64,000 nt of DNA from Clavaria fumosa (Eukaryota; Basidiomycota; Agaricomycetes; Agaricales; Clavariaceae). The stretch is taken from contig OX637794.1 of NCBI GenBank assembly GCA_951802425.1, positions 1,736,001-1,800,000 on the forward strand, in the 5' to 3' direction. This document shows, in pieces, positions 27,740 to 38,799 of the stretch. The translations under genes were made by a program, and so were the position numbers. The notes under the pieces are model-generated. The model worked only from the letters and a program-made list of their open reading frames with translations. It searched no databases and was not told the origin of the DNA. Each line of letters begins with the position of its first letter. The stretch's first letter is position 1.

Positions 27740-29077
27740 TCAGCCCGTTTTTCGCGATTCCATCTTCCCAACCAGCTGAGCCCCGTATTGTGCGCTCGCA
27801 CGAGACTTCCAGCGCGGTATCAACCATTTCTCTGGTCCTGCTACTCCGTATCCTCTTGCCAAGGATGTGATAAGCAGTACGATAACCGAGAAAATCTCGG
27901 ACCCGAGCGTGGCCACTTGAGAGCCGACGATCTGCAGCGCAATGCTGAGCAATAAGCTGGTACCCCACCAAACAAACCCAATCTTCCACCTCCTGGGTCT
28001 CTTGAGCTCGAGGTCCCAGCCGCAAATTCCTTTCACTATATGGAGAGGCAAGATGCAGTGGCCGCTGTCGGGGGTGTAGACCGAGCCGTGGATCGAGCCG
28101 AATTCAATTTGAACCTCGCCCTCCTCCGACATGTCGGCCTCAAGTTTCTCCAGCCGTTCCATGACGTGGTCCGGCAATGGCGTGTCAACGATCTTCACTC
28201 GAGGATGCCCTCCTAGCATCAATAGACCGATGGCTCCCACCGCCCACAACAATAAGGAACATGCCTGCACCACGTAGGATATCCCACCACCGTATATGTT
28301 CCTCTTGAAGATGGCATAGAACACCGAGATGGCAAGGCCAAAAATCAGAACGTTCGCGACAACTAGGAAGGCGAGCAGACGGTGGAAGATGACACCAAGA
28401 CTATCGCTGAGCTGGAAATCCTCCCGCATCACCCTTTCCAAATCCTGCAAGCTCGCTTGGTTCATCAATCCCACAGAGACGAGCAAGATGCTGCGAAATT
28501 GCATGCGAGCCTGCTCCACGATATTGTACGCCGTCCCTTCCCTGGGTCGGAGCACATTGCAAATAAAGGCCTGACCGCCCCGACTCCCGTCGACCAACTT
28601 GCCTGGCCTTCTGATCTTGGCGTGTCCAACGGCCTGCCACGACCCCCCTTCACCCTGTCCCTCCATAGGCGAGACCCACGCTAGTGAATTCCACCTCTCG
28701 AGTCGGTTCCTGATGCTGCACGTAAAGTACGCGTATAGTGTTGGCTTGGAGCACGTCACACCAAAGATGCTTGCGAGGTGGTCTTCGCCCCATTGGACGG
28801 TCCTCTGCATGACTTGCCAGCCCCCACGTGGCTGGACGCCGATCAAGACGCATCCGGGGACCGACGCGGTCCACCATTGTGGTTCGCTGCTCGCCAGTCC
28901 AGAATCGCTCACGAGCATGGCAATGAGGTCGACGCCCGCTGGGCTGAGCGGGCCGTGCAGAGCTGGGCGAAGGACGAGACTTTGTGGCTGGACGAGGGCA
29001 TCTAGAACAGGGTTAGGCGACACAGGGAGGCTTAGCAAAAAGGTGACTGGAGCCGTACCGACGACTATTGGAGCCAT
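27740..29077 (-). CDS. Four-TM protein of unknown function, module copy 2
   Basis: Intronless 445-residue paralogue of the 24803-26125 product. The same four spans and loops are present (RLLAFLVVANVLIFGLAISV; QACSLLLWAVGAIGLLMLGG; WWGTSLLLSIALQIVG; VIVLLITSLARGYGVAG). The first 43 residues (MAPIVVGTAPVTFLLSLPVS...) do not align with copy 1, after which similarity rises abruptly. Nucleotide similarity stops about 4 bp beyond the stop codon at 27740. The reading frame is intact, so both copies look functional. The start at 29077 is the first ATG and both copies begin MAP. It lies downstream of, and in the same direction as, phosphoesterase copy 2 (190 bp gap). Confidence 0.75.
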   Translation of the reverse strand: MAPIVVGTAPVTFLLSLPVSPNPVLDALVQPQSLVLRPALHGPLSPAGVDLIAMLVSDSGLASSEPQWWTASVPGCVLIGVQPRGGWQVMQRTVQWGEDHLASIFGVTCSKPTLYAYFTCSIRNRLERWNSLAWVSPMEGQGEGGSWQAVGHAKIRRPGKLVDGSRGGQAFICNVLRPREGTAYNIVEQARMQFRSILLVSVGLMNQASLQDLERVMREDFQLSDSLGVIFHRLLAFLVVANVLIFGLAISVFYAIFKRNIYGGGISYVVQACSLLLWAVGAIGLLMLGGHPRVKIVDTPLPDHVMERLEKLEADMSEEGEVQIEFGSIHGSVYTPDSGHCILPLHIVKGICGWDLELKRPRRWKIGFVWWGTSLLLSIALQIVGSQVATLGSEIFSVIVLLITSLARGYGVAGPEKWLIPRWKSRASAQYGAQLVGKMESRKTG

Positions 29078-29267
29078 CTTGAGAGGAGACTCTCTCGCGT
29101 TGGGGCGTCTTGAATGTTGGCCAAGAGTTAAGAGGCAAGCGGTTCTTGAAGGGTTGACACCTTATAGTCATCATGGACTCACACCATTCCCACGTACCTG
29201 AGATAAAGCGGGGTTGGTTTGCCATTAAGTCATCACGTGAGCAAAGAACTTCCATATTGAGAGTTGT

Positions 29268-30175
29268 TTAAGCAGGCGTATACTGCAAGTCAAATGCAAT
29301 AGGTCTATTCCTTTTGCTGGTGCGCGTATTCAATCCAGTCATCCACGCGGCATTGATGAACGCGGTCTCTTTTCCCGGCTTCAGATCAGTAAAATCAAGG
29401 ACTCCGTCTTCAGCCACCGTGCGGCTCGTCTCAACCTCACTAACCCCTTTCACCTTGGCACCCTCTTTCCATGTGACCCTTTCGACGCCGTGACTGTAAT
29501 GGAAATGCCCAAATACACACACCAACGGCTTTGCTGTAGCAATCTTCCTGGCCTGGACTTCGCATCCCTTCATATAGAGGTTAAAAGGGAATGGCCCAAC
29601 AGTGTCAAGACGGCCTTTCGGGGGACCATGCATGACCCAGAGCTCCAACGGCCCGCGACTGGTATCGGGCGCGGAGGACCAGGCTGCCTCTGCATCTGGA
29701 GCGGGGTGGGGACGGTACGTGAACCCGTATGAGCGCTTGAGAAAATCCGGTGTGCCGGGATTGGCATAGATGGAAAGAAGATCCTCGTGACGGTAAGTCG
29801 GATCGGCCGGGTCGAGATATACGACTCCATCGGCGCGAGCGCTGGGGGACCTGAAGAGCTCGTGACACTTGGCATTATAGGCTTGGTGAGAAGGCGCAAG
29901 TCCCATATCGTGATTTCCTTGTAGCTTCGATCAGAAAAGTTGCGCGGGCGGCGGGAAGGAAGATGAATGCCCCTACCAGCAATCACGATTTTGAGTTTGT
30001 GAGGCAGCTTCCTGATCCAACCGAGAGCTTGTTCGAGTGCGTCTGGCACACCATAATCGGTCATATCCCCAGCATGGATGAACACGTCGCCATCGGGGAT
30101 TTGGCTTGTTGGGTCTTCATTATGAGTGTCAGAGACACAGACAACACGGATGCGGCGAGTGGCGGAGCTAGACAT
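29268..30175 (-). CDS. Calcineurin-like metallophosphoesterase (MPPED1/2-like), module copy 2
   Basis: Two exons with an intron at 29918-29976 in the same phase and place as copy 1, proving common descent. Motifs: CVSDTHNEDP, GDVFIHAGDMTDYG, AGNHDMGLAP at the splice, VMHGPPKGRLD and CVFGHFHYSHG; all metal ligands are kept. The tail reads FTDLKPGKETAFINAAWMTG. Similarity to copy 1 is clearly lower than between the two TM proteins (perhaps 60-65 percent by eye). ATG 30175 (MSSSATRRIRVVCVSDT) aligns with copy 1's start. An upstream in-frame ATG near 30241 would add about 22 residues and is less likely. Substrate unknown. Confidence 0.85.
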
Positions 30176-32160
30176 ATGCGGCGGAGAGATTGGAAGCTGT
30201 AACTCCACTGCGGGGCAGGTGGTTGCTGGGAGAAGGAACAAGTGATGGGCAACTTGGGTACTTCTGTAAATGCTGTCCAGCCTAACCTTTGTAGGTTCAC
30301 ACTCACAAGCGGGTTATCAAGAAAATGTGACCGCCATGATGAGCAGGGTCAAGCGCTGTACAGTACAGCATACAAACCCTGCAGGTCACGATGTGTACAG
30401 TGCTGCAATGCTGCACTATGATTGCAGTGCCTGGTCGGATATAGCTCATTATCACCCGGAAAGGTCATAATTCACAATTGCAGTAACCTTACAGCATTGG
30501 TACGGTACCAATCCAAGGTACCTCATCAAGGGCCTTGATGCTTGCATTCAACTTACTCTGAGCAGAAAGACAAGACGATGTTCCATTTTGGTGGGTCCAT
30601 ATGTCGTTCACCTAACTTTCTCAACGGCGTTGAAAACCCACGGCAATGAAGATATGAGCCCCAACTGGGCTATTGGCCCAAATGAGGATGAACACTTGAG
30701 CAGCCAACGATGTAAGGAAGCTTTGCTAACGGTATTGTGCAGCCGGCTTCCCCGGAGCCCGGGGCTGGCAATTCCACGCAGTACGTTCCTGGAGTCTGGA
30801 CAACTTTGGCGATCGAGCCGTTGACCGGACTATGCCAACGTTGGCAATCGACGACGCTTGGTAGACAGTCCAAGTGGCAAATGGCGAGGCAAGCTCGTCA
30901 TTGTTGAGCATATGGTTCAGCGAATATGGTTCTCTTCCAGGGAAAAATTCGCCGATGGCCATTACGTTGCTGGCGACGTTGTCAACCTGCGATTCGTGGC
31001 ACTATTGATGCCATTGTCTCCCCGGGGAGATGACCAAGATGTTGTCCCGAGAGCTGAATCCATGGCATGGAGCAGTCGGGTCACACACATGGGTCCCAGC
31101 AAAATTCGTCATGGTAATACCAGCAGCGGGACCGAAGCAGCCATTATCTGCGGCGCGGTCAGAACGTACCGCGATTCAAGCGATGCGAGGACGACTGCTT
31201 AAACATCGGCATCTTCTTGAACTGCGCATTGGTGGCAGGTTGAGGAACGTGGCAAGTTGTACCATCGGCCAGTCAAGGGTGGCGTTGATGGGGAAACCAA
31301 CGAAAGGGTGCTGATCAAACTCGGTCGAACAAAGCGGGCATCGTCTTGCAGTCCTTGACCTGAGGAATTAGAGGAAAGGAGCCGTCGGATACCCCAGTTC
31401 GCCTACACAACGTTTGTCTGTAGGTTTCCCTTTGAATTCTTATCATAGAGTTTCTTCTGGGCACTTGCTCGAACGAAAACTTCCGTATTTGGGGTTCCCG
31501 CTCGATGGGATTCTTGACCTTGACCCTTTCGGCCAGGGTGCGATTTGTTGACTACCTAGATCTTGAGAACTCGATGTTCTTGTGGCAACTGCGGGGTTTG
31601 ATGAGGCTCTGCATGTTGTCCTGGTACAGGAGTGAGAGCCGGAGAGAAAGCCGCGGCTTACAAGGAAAGAATTGGAGGCAAGAGGCGAGGACCCCTCTAC
31701 ATTAACGTTACGAGACGGCAACGCTCGGTTGGGGATTACAATCCGGAGTCCACGGCTGGCATCTCGGGACGGAATATGTGACATTGAGGATCGACACACA
31801 CGATAAGACCAAGGCACCCTTGTATAAATGCATTGCGCACTTGCTGCATACCGAAAACATTTGACTTAGTGGGTCCACATACAGAACCTAGGAGATTGCT
31901 ACACATAATGCCAGACTAACGGGGAGAAGGGAGGCCACACCTATTAAAGTGATGCAGAAGATTCGGAGTTCATAAAGAAGCAGACAGTGTATCCTCGCTG
32001 TAGCAAATGACACCTCTCCTATGGTATACACATCTATGAGTTCCAAGACGGCAATATGAAGAGCAGAAACTGACACTGACTTATAAGATGAGTGTCCAAG
32101 TTGGGTAGCACGAAATCCACAGCGCACGGCCTATTGTTATACATCGTTACTGCCCAGACG
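30176..32160. other. 2-kb region without a supportable gene model; possible decayed minus-strand gene
   Basis: Only short, mutually inconsistent frames occur here. On the minus strand between about 31450 and 30670 a string of Cys/Pro-containing segments (HPFVGFPINATLDWPMVQL; TNFAGTHVCDPTAPCHGF; TPGTYCVELPAPGSG) looks more protein-like than random. I could not join them in one frame without stops, nor name a family. It may be a degraded secreted-protein gene or an intron-rich gene I failed to splice. No tRNA or repeat was seen. Confidence 0.3.
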
Positions 32161-33141
32161 TCATTCACCGCCTCTGCTTCTGCCTCGCCCACCCCTCCAT
32201 CCTCTGCCTCTGCTCCTTCCTCCCCTGCCTCTGTATTGTCCTCGATCTGCCCGCCCAGCTCCGTCGCCGGAGGCGAGACCAGTTGCCGCCTCACCCGCGG
32301 CCTCGCCATCGAGACCCGTGCCGGAGGCCAGAGCGTTCTCCTGCGTCCAGTCACCCGGCGGCTTCCCGGAATCCCATTCGCGCCCTTCCGCTTTCGCCAG
32401 CTTGTTCAGCGCGTTCGCGGCGCGGGTCCTGTTAATCCCGTTCTGTACCTCCCGCGTGCGAGTGTAGCGCACGCGTTCCTTCTCCACGCGCTGTTGGAAA
32501 GCGTCCATGTCGGCTTCGACAGCCTAAAAGAGACATTATGGTCGAGGAATGAGATCGTTCGCGCCCTGAGAACGGACCTGTCGTCTTCTGATGATTTCCG
32601 CATTCTGCTGCTTGATCCTGGCCATCCTTACGGCGAGCTCTTCTTCACTGAGCTTGTCCTAGTTCTAAGATGAGGCCGACGATGGTGTGCTGTGATGCGC
32701 AAACCTACACGAGGCCCCCCTCCAGTTTTGACGCGATCAATGTTGACGTAGGGTTCTTTCTTCTCAGTGGCAGCTTTTCCCCGTGGTTGGCGCATGGGTG
32801 CTTCGGACAGGGTTAGAATTCGTTCAATTCGGGAAGAAATTGGCGAACTTACCCGCTTCTCGCAAAGGCGCAGAGTCATCGGGTGTTTCGACTGGGGTGT
32901 CTTGGCTTTGTGGTGCAACAGCATCCGTTGAGGGTTGTACCGACAGGGACTCAGCAGAGGGACTTGCGCCAGAGGAAGCAGAAGCAGGATCCTCCTTCGC
33001 GTCATTCGTCGTTCCCTCTGGATTCGAAGCGGAATCGACCGCAGCGTTCTCCAGAGACGGGACCTTTGTCGTGACCTCTGCTTCCTCCGTCTCTGGATTT
33101 GGGATCGATAGCCCGAGCGTGTTCTCCAACTTTGCTTCCAT
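32161..33141 (-). CDS. Coiled-coil RGG-rich protein, CCDC9-like
   Basis: The start at 33141 (MEAKLENTLGLSIPNPETEE) opens an acidic, Ser/Ala/Pro-rich disordered segment of about 100 residues. After a short intron comes MRQPRGKAATEKKEPYVNID. The next exons give the coiled-coil block DKLSEEELAVRMARIKQQNA, EIIRRRQ, AVEADMDAFQQRVEKERVRY and TREVQNGINRTRAANALNKL. It ends EWDSGKPPGDW and a Gly/Arg-rich tail (YRGRGGRSRGRGWRGGRGRS). The block after DKL resembles the N-terminal helix of CCDC9-type proteins. The RGG tail suggests RNA binding. Function in fungi is not known to me. It is divergent from PGK1. Confidence 0.65.
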
Positions 33142-33622
33142 ATGTATGGCCTACGGTTCCAACGAGGACGAGGAGTCTGCCGTTCTGCGACGAGCAAAGT
33201 TATGCTTATGTGATCAAGGCTTCTCTCGCGGTCTCATCCGCGACGCGCTCGCCGACGAAATCCTCGCTGCTCGTCGCGTCCAACGACGCAGGCAATCGCT
33301 CTTATTGCCTCGCTGTCAAAATTTTCATTTCTCTGCACAAATGCCTTACTGTAAACTGGTTCTTTGTACATACGCCGTGAATATACATTTGTGCACCACC
33401 CAACTCTTTATTATAATCTCGCTCGACACTCCAGGCAAGGGTGGAAGTCAAGCAATGGAAGCAGCTTGACTTGCAGCTGGACTTGCGAGGATAGTCTGAT
33501 GTTTCTCTGCCGCTTTGCCGCTTCAACGCAGGGCCGACCTACCAATTTCGAATTCCCTGGCTGGAAACATCTTGTAAGGAATCGGAGGAGGTCGGCTTGA
33601 GACAGTTTCCACTTCTACCACC
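33142..33622. promoter_or_regulatory. PGK1 promoter: Divergent promoter region between CCDC9-like gene and PGK1
   Basis: 481 bp between two start codons. It holds a pyrimidine-rich stretch before the PGK ATG (CACTTCTACCACC just upstream), as often seen for highly expressed fungal glycolytic genes, and no ORF of note. Confidence 0.45.
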
Positions 33623-35276
33623 ATGTCGCTCGCCAACAAGTTGCCCATCGTAGATTTGAACCTCAAAGGCAAACGCGTACTGATCCGTGTCGACTTCAAT
33701 GTTCCCCTTGAGGGCACCACCGTCACCAATTCACTCGTGAGTCGCGCAGCGCGCTGATCGATCACACCATTTAGCCTGACCCTGAGCCCACCAGCGTATA
33801 TCTGCGGCGCTACCCACCATTAACTACGCTCTGGATAATGGTTTGCAGAACTAAAGCCTCTATCGACTCCACTCCTCACAGCCCTTGCTTCCTCTCTAGG
33901 AGCGAAAGCTGTGATACTCATGTCCCATCTGGGTCGGCCAGACGGAAAGGTCGTCGACAAGTACTCTCTTCGCCCCGTATCCGTTGAACTGTCAAAGCTG
34001 CTTGGGAAGTCCGTACATTTCCTCCCGGACTGCGTGGGCCCGCAAGTCGAAACCGCCGTGAATGCGGCTGCTCCCGGCACCGTGTTCCTCCTCGAGAACC
34101 TCCGGTTCCACATTGAAGAGGAAGGCTCCGTAAAAAACAAGGACGGCACGAAGATCAAGGCCGATCCTGCCAAGGTGGCCGAGTTCCGAGAGGGCCTCAC
34201 GAGGCTCGGCGACGTTTACGTCAACGACGCCTTTGGGACCGCGCACCGTGCGCATTCCAGTATGGTCGGTGTGCAGCTGCCTCAGAGGGCAGCCGGGTTC
34301 CTCGTCAAAAAGGAACTCGAATACTTTGCCAAGGCGCTCGAGAAGCCCGACCGACCCTTCTTGGCTATCCTGGGTGGCGCAAAGGTCTCGGACAAGATTC
34401 TCCTCATCGAGAACATGTTGGACAAGGTGGGTCGTACTTAGACAGTCTTCAAGTTCGCGAATTCACATGATCAACAGGTCGATTCACTCATCATCTGTGG
34501 TGGTATGGCGTTTACTTTCAAAAAGACACTGGAGGGTGTCAAGGTACGCCCCCTACGACGTTCTGAAACCTGAAATATTTTGACATATGGGCAGATTGGC
34601 AATTCTCTGTTTGATGCCCCAGGTGCCCAGAAAGTTGCCGAACTTGTCAAAAAGGCGCAGGAGAAGAAGGTTAAGATCGTTTTCCCCGTCGACCATGTCA
34701 TCGCCGACAAATTCGCCAAGGACGCAAAGGTGTGGTCTCGTCTCTACTTTGGCCGCGGTGATCGTCTGCCTGATGTTTAATCTAGACAGGCGTGGCCACA
34801 GATGCAGAAGGAATTCCGGACGGCTGGCTGGGTCTTGACGTAGGGCCCAAAAGCCGTGAGCTGTTCGCTTCTGCGATCGCTGAGGCTAAGACCATCCTGT
34901 GGAATGGGTGATTAAGTTCTGCCTTCTTCATGGGGATGCTATCTCATCGTGACATAACCGTCTCGCAGACCTGCTGGCGTGTTCGAGTTCCCGGCCTTTT
35001 CTGGCGGCTCAAAAGCGCTCCTGGACGCCAACATCGCGGCTGCCAAGAAGGGCGCCATTGTCATCGTGGGTGGTGGAGATACGGCCACGCTCGTGGCAAA
35101 CTACGGTGCTGAAGACAAGCTGAGCCATGTCAGCACTGGCGGTGGGGCCAGTCTTGAGCTCCTCGAGGGCAAGGTGATTTCCCGTCTGTCTCCGGTGATG
35201 AACGGACATTATCGATTGAAGGGCCTCTCTCTCCCGTTAGGTGCTTCCTGGCGTCGCTGCGTTGAGCGACAAATGA
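33623..35276 (+). CDS. PGK1: Phosphoglycerate kinase
   Basis: Cytosolic glycolytic enzyme: 1,3-bisphosphoglycerate + ADP gives 3-phosphoglycerate + ATP. Seven or so short introns. Exon 1 (33623-33736) gives [20 protein letters not shown], then the substrate arginine motifs [12 protein letters not shown] and FLLENLRFH. The hinge and N-domain are complete ([32 protein letters not shown]). The C-domain shows [41 protein letters not shown] and GGGDTATLV. The catalytic-tail [17 protein letters not shown] is followed by the last exon [11 protein letters not shown], stop at 35276. Full length and intact, as expected for an essential gene. Confidence 0.97.
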
Positions 35277-36054
35277 CTCAAGTCGAAAGCATGAGCATCT
35301 ATAGACGGACGGCTGTATGTGTTGCAGGAACAGAACCGAAATGTACAGTAGTTGTGACTTTTCGAAACAATAAAATACGACGCTCTCGCTCCTCTCCTAT
35401 TGCTCGTTGCTTGACCGATATAATCTATGTCTGTCCCGTAAAAAAATCAATTATGCTCACTTCATCAGTCAGAGATGGCAAAAGGAACAAGAGGCCATGA
35501 ACAATGCAACAATCAGCGCTCAGCAGTACCACTATCCGACGTACCGCGTGTTGTGCACAGCGGAAGCAGCCGTCTCTGGAATCTCCGGTCCACCCCCGTC
35601 ATCCGAAAACCTCAAGGAATGCAGCCTACCGTCGACCACGCGCACAGACTTGGTGGAAGGATTCCGCTGTGTGGCCGTTGATGGTGTGACTCCAACACAG
35701 GCTCAAATGTTTTTTCTAGCTCAAGATTCGGACCCGTCGCTGCTCTTACTAGCGTGGATATCATGTATTTTTTGGTCCGCTGGAGATAATTGAGGGAAAA
35801 CGCACCAGAAGTGGGCGCCATAATATGCCCCGCTCGTTCGGGTTTGTTCGTTGCCTACGCTTTGGCTTCGCCTGTCGAGCCCCGCCTTCGCCCACTGCGC
35901 TCGTGCTCAATGGTGGCTCGCGGAGATAAATGTGTTGTGGCGGTGTTCGAGGGGGCCGCGTGAAAAAAAAGCGCTGGTTTGCGGTCGTCGAGGACAGAAA
36001 CCGGTTTTGTTCCAACAGGACTCGGCTCAGCGCAGACTCAACGAGTAGGACACA
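35277..36054. other. Intergenic region downstream of PGK1
   Basis: 778 bp. It holds the PGK1 3' UTR (an AATAAA-like AACAATAAAATAC near 35370) and the promoter of the JmjC gene. Short frames here have no recognisable protein content. Confidence 0.5.
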
Positions 36055-38559
36055 ATGGCTCGTGCACGACGGCGTTCAACGCGTAAGGGTGTACAGAGAA
36101 GTCCAGGACTCTCTGAGGGTCCATCCAACCCCGCCTCAGTCGTCGATGCCGTGATCAACCCCGCAGGCGACGAAGAGGACACTTGTCCCGCCTGTAAAGC
36201 AAACTCAGCCGCCGAAGAAACCCAAGCAGTCAAAGAGAGCAAAGAGAGTTGGATAGAATGCGATGCCTGCAGAACCTGGTTCCACTGGCGCTGCGCTGGC
36301 AACGGCGAGAGCGTGGAACTCATCAACAAGTGGTGTGTAAATGCGTAATCATTTGAAGAAGACGTTCCCCCGACACGTATATTAGGTACTGCGAACCATG
36401 CCTGAAGGTCGACACAACTCGCGTTATCAGTCTGAAGCCTCCTGTACGTATCCCCTCTATCCAACCCCTGTACCAGAGACAAGATCCTGAGTTTCTCCAC
36501 TCGATAGAAACGGACCTCAGCCAGGAAACGCACCCAACAAGACTACGCCAATCTCAACTCAGGCCTGCAGTCTGACCCCCATCGGTGGATGCGCTTGCTG
36601 GAGGGCAAGAGCGTGCCAGAGGCCAGCTTCAAGCGGATGTCCGGGAGCGGCGTCAGCTTGGAATGGCTGGACAGTGATGACAGCGCTATGCGGGAACCGA
36701 TCATTGTCGAGAGCGCGGAAGGGCTTGGAATGAAGATGCCCAACGCGAAACTCTCGGTGCGGGACGTCGCCGAGAGCATCGGGCTCGACACCCCCGTCGA
36801 GGTCATTGGTACGTCCATCTAGGGGGCATAGAATCAACCCGGTCGTAATCAGTTTTCCTGCTATAGACGTCGCATCCCAAGCCAACTCACCTGGATGGAC
36901 CTTAGGCAAATGGGCCGACTACTGCGAGTTGGACCCCTCGCAGCGCGACAAGATCCGAAATGTCATCTCGCTCGAGATATCCGGTACAAAGTTGGCGGAC
37001 CAGGTCTTGCCGCCGAGACTTGTGCGGGAGCTGGACTGGGTCGAGAAGTTCTGGCCGAACAAAAGTCGAGGCAAGGGACAGTATCCCAAGGTCCAGCTGT
37101 ACTGCCTCATGGGCGTTGCGAACGCGTACACGGTGAGTTGTCACTGTTGCCTCGCTGCGCTTAGACCGACCTTGGTTCAGGACTGGCATGTTGACTTTGC
37201 CGGATCGTCTGTGTACTACCATGTCCTGCGAGGCTCAAAGGTGCGCATCACGGATTTTGCTTTCTCGGTGTGCCCAGCATGACTCAATTTAAACCAGGTC
37301 TTCTACTTCATACGGCCCACACCACAGAACCTGTCTGCATACGAGCGTTGGTCTGGGTCAGAATTACAAAACCAGACCTGGCTAGGAGACATGGTTGACC
37401 AAGTTGTCAAGGTCACACTGCTCGCGGGGAACACGATGATTATACCAACTGGGTGGATTCACGCCGTTGTTCGTATACTGTACCGTGTCCTCTTCTTCCT
37501 CGTTAATGTGTGATACAGTTCACCCCTCTAGACGCGCTGGTCTTTGGCGGCAATTTTCTCCACTCGTATAATATTGCCACTCGTACGTGTGCTTTTCTCT
37601 TGCGCCAGAATACTTCATAATCAAATTTGATCAGAGCTCAAGGTCCATGACATCGAGAACGGTGAGGTCTCTTAATCTGAGTATCCATGACACTGCTGAT
37701 CGTGGATTGTAGCTACCCGGGTGGCCAAAAAGTTCCGGTTTCCGTATTTCACCAAGTGTGTAGTCTCCAAACGATTGCCGATCTATACATTAAATAAGAT
37801 TTCTTGTCCAGGCTGTCGTGGTATGTCGGGGAGAAATATCTCCGCGACCTCAAGAACAAGGAGGAGTTTCCGCCACGAGTACTCGAAGGGATCGAAGCAT
37901 TGGCACAATTCTTGGTGTCAGAGGTGAGGATCATGGAGCGAGGGACAGAGCATGCCAAGAAGGAAGCCAAGGAGCATGTGCCAACCGATCGCGTCAAGGA
38001 CCCGGCCGCAATGGCGCGCGAGCTTCGATGGAGGACCAAGACCGCGAGAGGAGATCTCACGGACGATGAGTCGACGAAAACCCTAGGTCTGGCGGACGAT
38101 AAAGCCCTTAGCAATGGACATGTGAGGAACGGGGCTGGTCACAAGCGGAAGCAGTCGGCGTCGGAGGAAATGGCGATAGATGGAACGCCGTATAATAAAC
38201 GGAACTTCAGGCCCAAGGTGTGGGAAGTTGTGGAAGAGCGCCCTGCCGAGCCGGAGACGAGGGCACAGAAAGCGCGTAGACCAGAAAGCGAGGTGGAGTG
38301 CAAAGAAGGGTGGACGGAGTGGTCGGATAGCCCACCGGGAGAGGCGGATGGGGATGTGGCAGACGTCACTAGGCGGAGTATCGTGGTGGTTAAAGTGCGG
38401 AGGACAGATAGCGGTGTTGAGCGGCACCGCATTGAACGGGTGATTGAGGAGTGGACTTGGAGCAACGAGCGCACGAGTGCTTCAACTTCGTTGACACCCT
38501 CAAAGCCTACGCTTGCAGACGAGACGGCCACTGCTATGGAGGTCGACGTTGTTGGGTAA
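36055..38559 (+). CDS. PHD-finger JmjC histone lysine demethylase, JHD1/KDM2-like
   Basis: Fe(II)/2-oxoglutarate-dependent demethylase, expected to act on H3K36me1/2. The start at 36055 ([12 protein letters not shown]) is basic. The PHD finger follows: CPACKAN, then [15 protein letters not shown] and the spliced WYCEPC. The KDM2-type N-terminal JmjC helices read [33 protein letters not shown] and [11 protein letters not shown]. The catalytic fold shows [20 protein letters not shown] (HxD), [36 protein letters not shown] (distal His) and [19 protein letters not shown], then [20 protein letters not shown]. All iron ligands are present. The C-terminal quarter is disordered and basic. About nine introns. 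Confidence 0.93.
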
Positions 38560-38799
38560 TACGAAGTCGTTGTCGTTGACCATCATCATCATTTAACCGA
38601 CGGTGATTTACAGCAGTAATGTATTTTCCATATTGTATTTGAATTTTTTTTTTCCATATGCTGGTGGTGGCGGTGCAACTTCCCAGTGGTCTGTAACCGT
38701 AACGGGTACCGTCTCCGTCCCATCAAATTCATCATCACGTTGCATTTGACCGTCGTTTCCTCACTATTCTGACCACAAATAAGAGGAGTCTCCCTCGAA

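Noticed and set aside
25680..29201. Plus-strand open frames opposite the TM genes, up to 200 codons, conserved in both copies
   Set aside because: They are reverse-complement shadows of conserved TM coding sequence; conservation follows from the sense strand.
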